Assembly (NCBI RefSeq): GCF_002278135.3
Contig: NZ_CP029425.2
Coordinates: 7,106,001-7,170,000 of the forward strand
DNA: 64,000 nt
Direction: 5' to 3'
From: Bradyrhizobium ottawaense
GTDB taxonomy: Bacteria; Pseudomonadota; Alphaproteobacteria; Rhizobiales; Xanthobacteraceae
Positions within the stretch are counted from its first letter, which is position 1. Each line of letters opens with the position of its first letter. The translations under genes were made by a program, and so were the position numbers. The notes under the pieces are model-generated. The model was not told the origin of the DNA, did no database searches, and saw only the letters and a program-made list of their open reading frames with translations. Shown here one piece after another: positions 17,939 to 27,500 of the stretch.

Positions 17939-19271
17939 ATGCGACCAAAGAAGCACAGGACGACAGGCTCGAACGATCTGTTCCGGTCCCGGCTGGACCA
18001 GATCATCAACATGCGACACGAGCTGGTTCTGCTCGCCGGCAGGGTCGATCGGGACTGGATCGACGGCGAGATCGCGCCGCTCTACAGCGACAACGGCAGG
18101 CCGGGTATCGCGACCCGCTTCATGATCGGATTGCTGCTGCTCAAGCACATCTACGAGGGGGTGTGCGAGCGCTGGGTCCACGATCCGTACTTCCAGTTCT
18201 TCACCGGCGAAGAGTTTTTCCAGCACGTTTTCCCGCATGAGCGCTCAGACCTGAGCCACTGGCGCAAGCGGCTCGGCGACAAGCTGGAGCGGTTGTTGGC
18301 CGAGAGCCTTCGCGTGGCGCACGCGAGCGGTGCGTTGCGCAGCCAGGACCTCAAGCGGGTCACGGTCGACACGACCGTCCAACCGAAGGCCATCAGCTTC
18401 CCGACCGACGCCAAGCTGCTGCATGCAGCGATCCGCGGGTTGAACCGCCTGGCGAGGAAGCACGGGGTCAGGCTCCGGCAATCCTATGTTCGCGTGGCCA
18501 AAAGCGCGGCGATGATGGCGGGCCGCTACGCTCATGCCAAACAATTCAACCGGCATCAGCGACAGCTGCGCATCCTGCGCAGCCGGCTGGGCCGGATCAT
18601 CCGCGACATTCGCCGCAAGACCGAGGGCCAGGCCGCATTGGAGGGGGCATTCGCCCTGCCGCTGAGCCGAGCCACCCAGATCGGCTCGCAGCAGCAGCGC
18701 CAGCGCGGCTGGAAGTTGTATTCCTTCCATGCTCCGGAGGTCGAGTGCATCGGCAAGGGCAAGGCCGCCGCCCTATGAGTTCGGCGTGAAGGCCTCCATC
18801 GTCACCAACAACCAAAGAGCTCCGGGCGGCTTGTTCGTGCTCCACGCCTGCTCGCTGCCGGACAACCCCTACGACGGTCACACCCTTCGCAACGTCATCG
18901 AGCGCACCGAGAGCCTCACCGGCTGCCCGATCGAACGGGCCTATGTCGACAAGGGATATCGCGGCCACGACACACAAAATCCCCGCCGCGTCTTCATCTC
19001 GGGCCAGAAGCGCGGCGTCTTCGGCGTCATCAAGCGCGAGCTACGCCGCCGTTCCGCCATCGAGCCCATCATCGGACACATGAAGAACGAAGGTCACCTT
19101 GGCCGCTGCTATCTCAAAGGCCGCGCCGGAGATGCCGCTAACGTTCTCCTCTCGGCCGTTGGCCACAACCTTCGCCGTGTCCTGGCTTGGCTCAGAGACC
19201 TTTTGTCCCTCTTCCTGCTCTCACTCTGGCCAACGCTCAACTGTCCAGTTCAGCCCAATTCGGCTTATTAA
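17939..19271 (+). pseudogene. IS5-family transposase (second type), frameshifted
   Basis: The first frame (17939-18778) reads MRPKKHRTTGSNDLF, then TVDTTVQPKAISFPTDAKLL with the first catalytic Asp, and stops after GKGKAAAL. The second frame continues as PYEFGVKASIVTNN, AYVDKGYRGHD (second Asp) and RRSAIEPIIGHMKNEGHLGR (Glu). The break near 18765 lies in a GCC-rich run. Otherwise the transposase is complete, about 440 residues. It is a different type from the three 834-bp IS5 copies. Element ends were not resolved. Confidence 0.85.
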
Positions 19272-19275
19272 CGAT

Positions 19276-19645
19276 CGACTCACCACGCTCATTGGAGAAC
19301 GTAGAGGTTTCTCAACCTCCGAGCTAAGCTCGGATCCTCCGCGCGAGCTACGGAGGGTTCAGTTCGAGAAGCTGATTGACGCGCTCGAAAACAACAGCCC
19401 GGCGAAATCGACACTCACCTTTGCAATTTACCGGCCGAGCCAAGAGCCGCTTCGAAGGCATTGCGTTGGTCAAGTGTCCAGAGATCTCAGAATGGGGCGC
19501 TAGCTTCCGAGAAGCTGACGAGCCTCGGCCCAATGCTTGGTTCGATGTTGAGAACGCCGTCGAGTTTTAACCGGCAGGGGTGCTAGCGGCAGCAACAGCT
19601 GAACGGTGAATGTCCCGTATGATCTTCCCCCAAAAAATTAGACGG
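19276..19645. other. gap with short open frames and a possible orphan tts box
   Basis: Plus-strand pieces in two frames (FEKLIDALENNSPAKSTLTF, then FEGIALVKCPEISEWGASF) could be a decayed small gene. I do not recognise it. Confidence 0.3.
19494..19520 (-). promoter_or_regulatory. candidate orphan tts box (TtsI site)
   Basis: Read on the minus strand, CGTCAGCTTCTCGGAAGCT followed by AGCGCCCC matches the rhizobial tts-box consensus (CGTCAGCTTNTCGAAAGCT...CCC) with about three mismatches. No effector gene follows on that strand; decayed sequence and an IS5 remnant do. The match could be chance. Confidence 0.35.
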
Positions 19646-19648
19646 GTT

Positions 19649-20183
19649 TAGGCGACGTTTAGCTCCATCTCGATCGGGGCGATATATCCCACGGCGGAAT
19701 GGAGCCTTGTTCGGTTATAGAAGCCCTCGATGAAGGCGAAGATATCACGCTGGGCGTCGGCGCGGGTCTTGTAGTTGCGATGATGAACGAGTTCGGTCTT
19801 CAAGGTATGGAAGAAGCTATTGCGCCTCCAATAAGCTGACGGCCGCTGCCCTCCCGGCCGCAGAGAATAGCACAAGGCTGTTTCTAACCCGCGCAGCGTG
19901 CAACGGCTCTGGACAGTTTTTTAAAATGTCGCGCTCGTTCGGTCTCCTGGCGCAGCCGGGCGATCTCCGAAGCCTGGTCCGCCGACATCGGCGTCACCTG
20001 CGTGGTGGGGCGCCACCTCGCCGATGCCGGCTCCTGCCGGAGCTTGTCGACCCAGCGCCGCAGCACCGAGTCGCGCAGACCGAGCTCCTTGGCCACCGAC
20101 GTGACCGTGCGACGGCTGGACACCACCAACTCGACGGCCTGGCGCTTGTACTCCTCGGTAAATGACCGACGTTGACGTTCCAT
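19649..20183 (-). pseudogene. IS3-family remnant: orfA plus 3' end of orfB
   Basis: orfA (19884-20183) reads MERQRRSFTEEYKRQAVELV with SVAKELGLRDSVLRRWVDKL, an IS3-type helix-turn-helix. Immediately after it lies only the orfB C-terminus (19649-19830), FFHTLKTELVHHRNYKTRAD with the catalytic Glu, and FYNRTRLHSAVGYIAP. Most of orfB, including its first two Asp residues, has been deleted. Confidence 0.8.
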
Positions 20184-20388
20184 TCGACACCTCCGGGCTC
20201 AATGAGCCTACTACAGGTGTCCACTCATTCGGAGGAGGTTCAGCGCCTGTCCCAAAACTCCCAAAGAGTCATAGATGACTGTGCTTTTGCTTACTAATGC
20301 TGAGAGACAAGCGAAATCGGAGGGCGCTCGTTCGAGTCGCCACGGCGTTGGACCTAAATGATGATAGCTCTTCGCGCAATCATGGCCC

Positions 20389-22707
20389 TTAATTGGGTTT
20401 CAGCAGCTCAATCGGTAGGGCGTTCCAGTTAGGTGGTATCTGCCCAAGAATATTGCGAACGAAGAAGTCCAGAAGCTTGAGCTCGCTATAATTGCCGGGC
20501 GCTCCGTGATCTGCACTGGGTACCACAAGCATGTCGAAGTATTTTCCTGCCTTGATGAGCCGATCAGCCATCTGGAAGGTAGAGGACGGATCGACATTGC
20601 GGTCCATTTCGCCGACAACGAGCATCAACTTACCCTGTAGTCTGTGGGCGTTGTCGATGGCGGAGGACAGCGAATATTCGATACCAACCGGCCAACCCAT
20701 CCACTGTTCATTCCACCATATCTTGTCCATCCGGTTGTCGTAACAGCCGCTGTTAGCCACCGCCACCTTGTAAAAATCAGAATGGAAGAGCAGCGCGCTC
20801 ACCGCGTTCTGCCCGCCGGCGGACCCGCCAAAAATGCCGACGTTCGAAATATCGTACCATGAATACTTCGCGCTCGCCGCCTTAAGCCATAGAATCCGAT
20901 CGGGAAAGCCGGCGTCCTTTAAATTCTTCCAGGCAATGTCGTGGAACGCGCGCGAGCGATTGTTCGTACCCATTCCATCGATCTGAACGACGATAAACCC
21001 CATTTGGGTGAGCGGCTCAACCAAGGCCGAGAACGACTTCGGAACGAAAGAACCCGTAGGGCCGGCATAGATGTTTTCCACCACCGGGTATCTCTTGTTT
21101 CGATCGAAGTTGAGGGGCTTGTGAATAACCCCCCATATATCGGTCTCGCCGTCCCGGCCCTTGGCATGGAAGCTGAGGGGCGGCTGCCAGCCGGAGGCGA
21201 TGAGTTCCGAGATATCGGCGCTCTCAACCTGCATCAGCTCGGCATTATCACTGGCGCGATACAGCGCCAAGCGCGGCGGGACATCGATGCGTGACCACAG
21301 GTCGACATAGTAGCGGCCGTTAGGCGAAAACTCAATGTGATGGTTGGCCGGTTCAGGAGTGAGCGCGGTCAGTCCGTTCCCATCGAAGTCGACACGGTAA
21401 GCATGGACAAAATAGGGATCTTCCCCTTTGTCCCTCCCGCTCGCACCAAACCAAATCTGGCGCTTGACCGGATCGACGTAGTAGACCGCGCGAACCACCC
21501 AATCTCCTCTAGTGATCTGGTTTTTGAGCTCGCCGGTTCGGCCATCGAAGAGGTACAGATGCTCGTATCCATCGCGCTCGGACGCCCAGATGATCTCCTT
21601 TCCGTCCTCAACGTCGTAGCGGAAGAACTTTCCAGTTTTCTGCTGGTCCATCACCAGAGGCTGGTAATCGATGAAGGTAATGCTGCGCTCATCAATCAGA
21701 GAGCGCACCTTACCCGCAGCAGCTTCCACCTCGACAAGTCGATAGAGTTGGTGCCCGCGCTGATTATACTCGAAGGTGAACCCGCGACCATCCTTCCACC
21801 ACTTGATCGGCGAAAGGTGGTAGGGATTTGGAAAGGAAGCATTGTCGATTTCAATCTTGCTCTGCATGATGATGTCAAACAGCACCGGCTGGAGCAGCGA
21901 CAAGGCATCACCCGGCTTCGGATACGTCATCGTCGAATATCTAGGTTGAAGCTCGTCCGTCGGGGACGATTCGATGTAGTGGATCTGACGTTTGTGGCCT
22001 GGACGGATGCGGTAAGCCGCGAGGTGACGCGAATCTGGAGACCATCTTAGCGTCGAGAAAGCATAGTAGTTGCCTTCCGATCCGTCCCAGGTCAAAGGGA
22101 TGTCCTGCAAGCCGTCCTCGCTGCGCAGGAAGATATTGTATTTTGTAGTATAGGCCAACCATTTGCCGTCAGGGGATATGCTTGTGTTCTCCGGATCGTT
22201 CTCCGCGGGCGGAGTGGGGTCATAGCCCATCTGTTGATGGACGTCCGGGTGCATGGCATTGGCTGTGCAGCCATAGCTTACGAGGTCGCATGTCCACCGG
22301 GTGTTGTCGATGTTGAAGGTGATCATGCGAGCATCGTCGGCCAGCTCGAAACGGTCGAACGGCAGATTGTCGGCCTTATAGTTCTCGAGGCTTGCCCTGG
22401 CCAGCGCCGCCGCGAGGCGGGTATGATCAAAAGCCGGCTGCTTTCCGCCAGTGGCAGCATCGACCTGCATGAACTGGTGCTTGCCTTGAGTCGTCCGTCG
22501 GTAGACGAACGCTTCGCCCTCTGCGAGCCAGAACGGAACGTCGGGCATATTGACAGTGAGCTGGTTATATTGAGCGCCGATCGTTAGCGCTCGCTCGTAA
22601 TCGGACGGCACCAGCAGCGGCTTTGCAATGTTGTCGGCCGGAGCCTGCGCGGCTGCCAATCCCTGCTGACCCAGCAGCGCAAGCATGAAAGCGCCGAGCT
22701 TGTACAT
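20389..22707 (-). CDS. secreted S9-family dipeptidyl-peptidase IV-like protease
   Basis: This is a 772-residue protein with a signal peptide (about residues 1-20, LGAFMLALLGQQGLAAAQA). An eight-bladed-propeller-type N-terminal region contains repeated YSPDG/WSPDSRHLAAY-like blades. The C-terminal alpha/beta hydrolase carries the catalytic Ser629 in GGSAGG, Asp702 in GEMDRNV (with Asn704 matching the DPP4 active-site Asn) and His734 in SADHGA. DPP4-type enzymes remove Xaa-Pro dipeptides from peptides; the substrate here is unknown, and periplasmic or outer-surface location is inferred. The gene is complete and stands alone between IS remnants, with no operon partner. Confidence 0.88.
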   Translation of the reverse strand: MYKLGAFMLALLGQQGLAAAQAPADNIAKPLLVPSDYERALTIGAQYNQLTVNMPDVPFWLAEGEAFVYRRTTQGKHQFMQVDAATGGKQPAFDHTRLAAALARASLENYKADNLPFDRFELADDARMITFNIDNTRWTCDLVSYGCTANAMHPDVHQQMGYDPTPPAENDPENTSISPDGKWLAYTTKYNIFLRSEDGLQDIPLTWDGSEGNYYAFSTLRWSPDSRHLAAYRIRPGHKRQIHYIESSPTDELQPRYSTMTYPKPGDALSLLQPVLFDIIMQSKIEIDNASFPNPYHLSPIKWWKDGRGFTFEYNQRGHQLYRLVEVEAAAGKVRSLIDERSITFIDYQPLVMDQQKTGKFFRYDVEDGKEIIWASERDGYEHLYLFDGRTGELKNQITRGDWVVRAVYYVDPVKRQIWFGASGRDKGEDPYFVHAYRVDFDGNGLTALTPEPANHHIEFSPNGRYYVDLWSRIDVPPRLALYRASDNAELMQVESADISELIASGWQPPLSFHAKGRDGETDIWGVIHKPLNFDRNKRYPVVENIYAGPTGSFVPKSFSALVEPLTQMGFIVVQIDGMGTNNRSRAFHDIAWKNLKDAGFPDRILWLKAASAKYSWYDISNVGIFGGSAGGQNAVSALLFHSDFYKVAVANSGCYDNRMDKIWWNEQWMGWPVGIEYSLSSAIDNAHRLQGKLMLVVGEMDRNVDPSSTFQMADRLIKAGKYFDMLVVPSADHGAPGNYSELKLLDFFVRNILGQIPPNWNALPIELLKPN

Positions 22708-22922
22708 GATCGTTCACTCGTCCTCGTTGTGTGGGGATAACGGAGGCTGGGGTTGACCTCACGAAATTGGCGCAGCTGCGTTCAGTGTCTCCTCCAAAGC
22801 CCAGCACTGACCCTTGCGCACAAAGCGTCCTAAACGTTGCACGCAAGTCTTGGGCCAGAATCAGGCTCCGATCTCCCAGACACCTGAGTGGGCGACTGGG
22901 CGGCACGGTCTAAAGCTGTGAT

Positions 22923-23167
22923 CACCGCTCTGGCCCCCGGCCAGGGATGCAGGGGTATGGACGACGTCGCCATAGATAGATGGGCCTAGGGGTCACTGAA
23001 GATGTCCGGCATAGCCGCCACCGCCGTGCACGCCAATATAATTCCCGGTCCAGCTCCACAGTGTCGGATGAAACCTTCACCGCTGGATCGAGATCCGCCG
23101 AATTCGCGCCACCGCAAGCGGCAAGCGTAACTGCTGCCGCGCCCCGTATAAGAACTCCAGGTCGCAT
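22923..23167 (-). pseudogene. Omp25/31-type outer-membrane protein, 5' fragment
   Basis: The start MRPGVLIRGAAAVTLAACGG with a signal peptide, then ADLDPAVKV, parallels the Omp25-like gene at 48.7-50.4 kb. After VKV the right reading is in another frame (WSWTGNYIGVHGGGGYAGH), and traces of GPSIYGDVV follow. Only the first 80 or so codons remain. It is probably a broken duplicate of that gene. Confidence 0.6.
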
Positions 23168-23465
23168 ATCACCTCACGAACAACACATGTGCGCGCCATC
23201 CGCAACGACGTTCGATGTCGTGGCGTCGCTTCTACGCCCCTGGTGGTGAGCAGACTCCATGCCAGCGAAGCGATGCGCATTCCCGACGGCTTCCGATAGC
23301 TATGTCGCTTACGCGACAAGGCTAGCGATTGTTGAGGCAAGCCGTATGTCTGACCTCGAACACACCAGAACGTCCTGCCGTAGCGGCCGATCAGCTTTGC
23401 GGGCTGCATCTCGGTCTTCGTCGGCCATGATGCAAGAAGGCCAAGGAAGAACGTGTGGGCGACGC
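23168..23465. other. gap without recognised gene
   Basis: This stretch lies between the Omp25-like fragment and the IS6 remnant. I see only short frames and no recognised motif. Confidence 0.3.
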
Positions 23466-24065
23466 ATGGATGGCATCGTCAACTTAATCGACCGCCGAGA
23501 CGAAGGAGGCGATTTTCAAAGGTCCGAGATTCGGCGATAGCGCTTGTCGCGGAGATTTCGCGCCAAGTCGCAAAGGCTCGTTCGCGCGAAGCACGACGGA
23601 GGTCGGCGGCGACAGCTCCGAGATAGGGGATGCGGAAACGTTCGCGACCTGATCGTGAACTGACTAAAACCGTTGAGCCTGATGGGGCGCTTTGAAACGC
23701 TTCATGATCCGCTCGCGTCGCCGCGTCTGCCGATGAGAATTCTCGGCGCGATTGTTGAGAGTTTTGTGCGGGCGATGTCCGACGTGAAAGCCCATGCTCG
23801 CCCTCGCAGCGCCGTACGAACGGAGCTTGTCCGTGATCATCACGCGCAGCGGCGTGCCGGCGGATTCAAGCGCTTCTTCATGAGCCGCTGCGCAGCGCGC
23901 GAGTCTCTTCGGGGCTGGATCAAGACGTCGAGAACGAAGCCATTCTGGTCGACAGCGCGCCAGAGCCAATGTTGTTCGCCCGCGATCGAAATAACGACCT
24001 CGTCCAGATGCCATTTGTAACCGCGAGCGGAAGCGCGCTGGCGGATGCGATCGGAGAACGCCTTT
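23466..24065 (-). pseudogene. IS6-family transposase remnant 1
   Basis: On the minus strand, AKAFSDRIRQRASARGYKWH, DEVVISIAGEQHWLWRAVDQ (first Asp) and PLRVMITDKLRSYGAARA (second Asp) are followed by HKTLNNRAENSHRQTRRRER (Glu). Frameshifts separate the parts. The end sequence GGCATCGTCAACTTAA recurs at the ends of the other IS6 remnants (39.25 kb and 44.69 kb). The N-terminal part is missing; an IS3 remnant abuts it. Confidence 0.8.
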
Positions 24066-24925
24066 GCCATGGTCGGTGTTGTAAATCTCCGGCGTGCCGT
24101 ACGTCGCCGCGCCTCGTCCAGAGCCGCCACGCAGAACGAGACGTCCATCGTATTCGACAGCCGCCACGCCAGAACCGCACGGCTCGCTCAGTCGATGATG
24201 GCGACGAGATAGAGAAAGCCGCGGCCGATGGGCAGATACGTGATGTCGGCCGCCCACACCTGGTTCGGCCGGTCGATCGTTCATGTTGCGCAGCAGATCG
24301 GGACAGAGATCTTGTGGCCCGGCGCCGGCTTTGTCGTGTTCGGCTTCGGTCCCAGCGCGGCGATGCCCATCTTGCGCATCAACTGTTGCACGCGCTTGCG
24401 ATTGACCGCAAGCCCCTCAGCCTCAGCATCGCGGTCATTCGCCGCGAGCCCAGGAATGGCCAGGCGGTGATCAGCTCGTCGATCCGCTGCATCAGGGCAA
24501 GGTCGTTGAATTGGCCGGCTGTAGCGGCCGGTAGACGCTAGAACGGGCGATGCCGAGCAACATGCATTGCCGACGGATCGACAGCGCCTGGTCGACGCGC
24601 TCGAGCATTCCTCGACGGTCCGGCGTGCTCATCTTCCGGACCTCCGCGCTAAAAACTCGCGCTCGACCGTCAGTTTGTCCGATCTTGGCGTGCAGCTTCT
24701 CGATCTCGCGTTCGCGCGTTTCCTTCGCTCTCGCGCCCGACACCCACGTCAAAAGCCGGGCCGCCTGGTCCAGCAGCTGCTTCTTCCAAGCATAGATCTG
24801 GTTCGGTGAACCTCATAGCGCTGGGCCAGATCGGCAGCCGTCGCCTGCTCCCGCACCGCTTCCAGTGCGATCTTTGCCTTCAACACCGCGTCGATCTTCC
24901 GTCGCGTCTTCTTCGTCATCATGCC
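24066..24925 (-). pseudogene. IS3-family remnant (orfA start and orfB N-terminal half)
   Basis: orfA begins at about 24921 (MTKKTRRKIDAVLKAKIAL). The orfB part follows with RRGMLERVDQALSIRRQCML, then frame-shifted IS3-type sequence down to SNTMDVSFCVAALDEA. There it joins an IS6 transposase in mid-gene (near 24065). None of the frames is continuous. Confidence 0.75.
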
Positions 24926-25690
24926 CTCCGTCGATCAAACGGAGCGGCCCTTTTCCAACCTGGCCTCTCGTCCCAAAACCGGGGTCCATTTCAGGGCACC
25001 ATTCGCCGGGTCACGCGCAACGTCAAACGCCGGCGGGATGCCGGTATGACCTTGCGATGGGTCGCGGCCGGCATGATCGAGGCCAACAAGGGTTTCCGAT
25101 GATTGAAGGCGCATAAGAAATCGTCGGTTCTGCGTGCGGCCCTTCAAGCTCACCACGATCGCATGACGATCAAGCCCGTTGCCCACGTCACGAGCGCGGC
25201 GCTCAACAGCGATCGGGACATCTCCCGCTACCTTCGCTCACGAAAGGTCGCGCAGCGGGCATTGATCGTTCTCACCCAACTCGGCGAGGTGCGGAATGGC
25301 CCGTTTCAAGAACAGTGCCGAAAGTTCGGTGGTGATGCGAAAATCCAAAATTGCGTATTTCGCTCGCTATTTCTTTGAGCTTGTGAAAAACGGGCGCACT
25401 GCAAGGTAGGAGCAGCGGCACAGCTTTCGTCCGTTAGAATTGCTGGTCGTCCCACGACATGTTTCTCTCCTCGGGGGATTGCGAACGAAGATCGAGGGCG
25501 ACTAGGCGAAGAGTCCACTTCTCGACGTCGCCCCCGCAACAAACCACCCAGCCCCCGACGGGCTGCCCACGCAGCGTGAGCATTGTGCGAATCGATTTTC
25601 GTCCGGTGCGATCAGCTCCACATGTTTGCTAGGGAGCTGTCGCATTGCCTGGCCGAAAATGTTCCTGAACTGAGTTGTTGCCTCACGTAA
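24926..25690. other. IS debris, partly unassigned
   Basis: A plus-strand stretch at about 24990-25170 (NVKRRRDAGMTLRWVAAGMI, then KGFRxLKAHKKSSVLRAALQ across a stop) looks like the C-terminus of a transposase whose family I cannot name. The rest has no recognised content. Confidence 0.4.
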
Positions 25691-25805
25691 TTTTCTCTCC
25701 ACCGCTGGTAGCGCCAGATCCGTCACCTTTGATTGTTCTCGCAGCGGCTCCAAGGCGATCTTTGCCTTCAGCGCTGCTTCGATTTTCCGTCTCGTTCTTC
25801 TTCAT
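25691..25805 (-). pseudogene. IS3-type orfA fragment
   Basis: A second short copy of the orfA N-terminus (KKTRRKIEAALKAKIALEPL, read across one frameshift) resembles the start of the IS3 element at 24.9 kb. It lacks everything downstream. Confidence 0.6.
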
Positions 25806-25896
25806 GGTCTCCGTTTATCAAAACAAAACGGCATCCGCACCATCTGAGCCGCCGGTCCAGAATCCGAGGCCACTTCACCTCACCGACCGTGGGTAC

Positions 25897-26634
25897 TCAC
25901 CTCGATGTCAGGGTCCAATTATTGAAGTTGAAGTTCATCCCACCTGGAGAGGAGGTGATCTCAACGCCGTATTGGACGTTGCCGACGTTTATCTCCCCAA
26001 AGTACCCTTTAGACTTGATCCACTGCAGGACACTCTTGATATCCACCGTCCCACTGTTGGTCTTCGAAGTGCGCAGGAATGAGATGACCTTATGGTGATT
26101 TTCTCCTTGAAACACGTTCCAAGTCGCTCCGCCTACATCGACATTTGTGTAGATCGGTATCGCCGCCCCGGAAGAAGCGTACTTGTAAGAAATGGGCTTG
26201 ACGTTGCCGCCACCATCGGGATTGCCGGTGTAATTCGTCCAGAGCATTATCTCATACTGATTTGAGCTATCCCAGATATCGTAGGCGACGTCCCAGGCGC
26301 CGCTAGTCGGAACTTCCTGATTGAAGTTCGAGATCAGAGTGTTGATCGAACTGAGCGGTTTGCCGACATTGAAACCCTCGTGGGGATAGCTCTTGATGCC
26401 ACCAGTATCAGGCTGGTTCGACCACACCCCCCACTGGTTGACAGCACTCACCGAGATAGTCTGGGGTCCTGCGCCCCTGCCCCATACGTCGTTGTTCCAA
26501 CTGTAGCCATCGATTGAAAAGCTCCCGTATTGAGCGCTCGAACTCCATATCGGAGCTTTTGCCGATATTGGCACAAGCGCAACACTGGCCGCACTCAGGG
26601 CCGCAAACACCTTTAGCTTTGACACGCTCGCCAT
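25897..26634 (-). CDS. secreted GH12 endoglucanase
   Basis: Starting at the ATG at 26634 (GGAG 8 bases upstream), the protein has 245 residues. A signal peptide covers about residues 1-26 (VFAALSAASVALVPISAKA). The mature part matches glycoside hydrolase family 12: nucleophile Glu128 in NQYEIMLWTNY and acid/base Glu225 in YGVEITSS, with the jelly-roll strands ending in MNFNFNNWTL. The open frame extends 18 codons upstream without a better start. Bradyrhizobium carries a related symbiosis-region enzyme (GunA2) reported as TtsI-controlled; a tts-box-like site lies about 100 bp upstream here. A role in softening plant cell wall is inferred. Confidence 0.85.
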   Translation of the reverse strand: MASVSKLKVFAALSAASVALVPISAKAPIWSSSAQYGSFSIDGYSWNNDVWGRGAGPQTISVSAVNQWGVWSNQPDTGGIKSYPHEGFNVGKPLSSINTLISNFNQEVPTSGAWDVAYDIWDSSNQYEIMLWTNYTGNPDGGGNVKPISYKYASSGAAIPIYTNVDVGGATWNVFQGENHHKVISFLRTSKTNSGTVDIKSVLQWIKSKGYFGEINVGNVQYGVEITSSPGGMNFNFNNWTLTSR

Positions 26635-26727
26635 TCTCAATCTCCAACCTGACCTTTGCCCGCTCGCCCCTCGCAAGAGTTGGGCCATTATGCGCAGAGC
26701 CAGACGTGCTATTTTTCTCGCGCTCCG

Positions 26728-26752
26728 GGTTGCGTTCCCGACAGGCTGGCGG
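26728..26752 (-). promoter_or_regulatory. candidate tts box upstream of the GH12 gene
   Basis: On the minus strand CGCCAGCCTGTCGGGAACGC followed by AACCC aligns with the tts-box consensus with about six mismatches over the fixed positions. It stands 94-118 bp before the endoglucanase start. Position and the reported regulation of the homologous gene raise its credibility. Confidence 0.5.
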
Positions 26753-26934
26753 ATTTCAGACAGGGTCCCGCCGCAGGATTGGTTGGAATTGAAAGCGGCG
26801 TAGTCTCTGAGGTGATCAACCTCGAATCATCCGCCGTTTGGAGCGCCGGATCGGAGACCATGCCATGACCAGCAATGTCACAAAGATGCATTTCCCCGCC
26901 GTGTGAAAGAGAGACGGCTCCGCAGCTTTTCGAA

Positions 26935-27195
26935 ATTGGTTCGATCCGGTTGAAACGGCGGTGCGGAAACCAACGCGGGAACTCATTAGAGGAATTGCTC
27001 CGCAGCGAGCTCGATGCGGCCCTTGCGCGGCCGCGCTACGGACGCGGCATGAAGGCCGGCCATGAGGGAACGCCCCGTTACGGGCATCGACACGGCAGCC
27101 AGCCGCGGTCGCTGACCGGTAGCTTCGGGTCGATTAAAATCGCGGTCCCGCGTGCGCGGCTTGACACCCGCGATGGGGGACGACCGAATGGAAGA
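26935..27195 (+). pseudogene. IS256-family transposase N-terminal fragment
   Basis: LEELLRSELDAALARPRYGR, then GHRHGSQPRSLTGSFGSIKI and AVPRARL match the N-terminal part of mutator-type (IS256) transposases. The rest of the gene is absent; the frame runs into other IS debris. Confidence 0.7.
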
Positions 27196-27199
27196 GCCA

Positions 27200-27315
27200 A
27201 TTGCTGCGGGCTTGCAAGGATCGCCTCAGCCCTGCCGAAGTAGACATCGACAGGAGTGAGGTTGTCGATGCTCTCATGATAGCGGACGTGATTGCAGTGT
27301 TCGACGAACCGGGAC
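27200..27315 (-). pseudogene. IS3-type orfB C-terminal fragment
   Basis: The minus strand reads FVEHCNHVRYHESIDNLTPV, then DVYFGRAEAIL, the usual end of an IS3-type integrase-like orfB. It is fused to the IS110 fragment upstream of it. Confidence 0.7.
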
Positions 27316-27389
27316 GAAGCGCATGGTATTGCGCGCGACAGCTTCGCTGATCGCCTCTGCGTCGGCAGCATCAGTCTTCCCGCGCTTGA
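27316..27389 (-). pseudogene. IS110 transposase, 3' side of the intron insertion
   Basis: KRGKTDAADAEAISEAVARN with TMRFVPV is the conserved N-terminal region of IS110 transposases (DEDD nuclease part). It continues, after removal of the group II intron, the fragment at 29313-29400. Confidence 0.75.
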
Positions 27390-27453
27390 GTAGAGTCGAG
27401 GAGAGGCGCGGTGATGCGCTTGTTGCGCGTTCCGTTTCCTCTCCCCGCTCATC

Positions 27454-27488
27454 AAACCGGACGTGCGGTTTTCCCGCATCCGGCTTTC
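27454..27488 (-). ncRNA. group II intron domain V
   Basis: On the minus strand, AAGCCGGATGCGGGAAAACC then GCACGTCCGGTTT folds as the conserved domain V hairpin (GCCGGA/TCCGGT stem, GCGG-GAAA-CCGC tip). It lies just after the maturase stop codon. Confidence 0.85.
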
Positions 27489-27500
27489 CGACAGGTTTCG

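Noticed and set aside
18149-18730. minus-strand frames opposite the IS5-type transposase
   Set aside because: Shadow frames of a recognised transposase.
19352-19377. second tts-like motif on the minus strand
   Set aside because: It is two bases shorter than the consensus between the half sites; similarity comes mainly from a GAGAAGCTGA-type codon run.
21337-22050. 237-codon plus-strand frame
   Set aside because: Antisense to the DPP4-like gene, with no recognisable domain.
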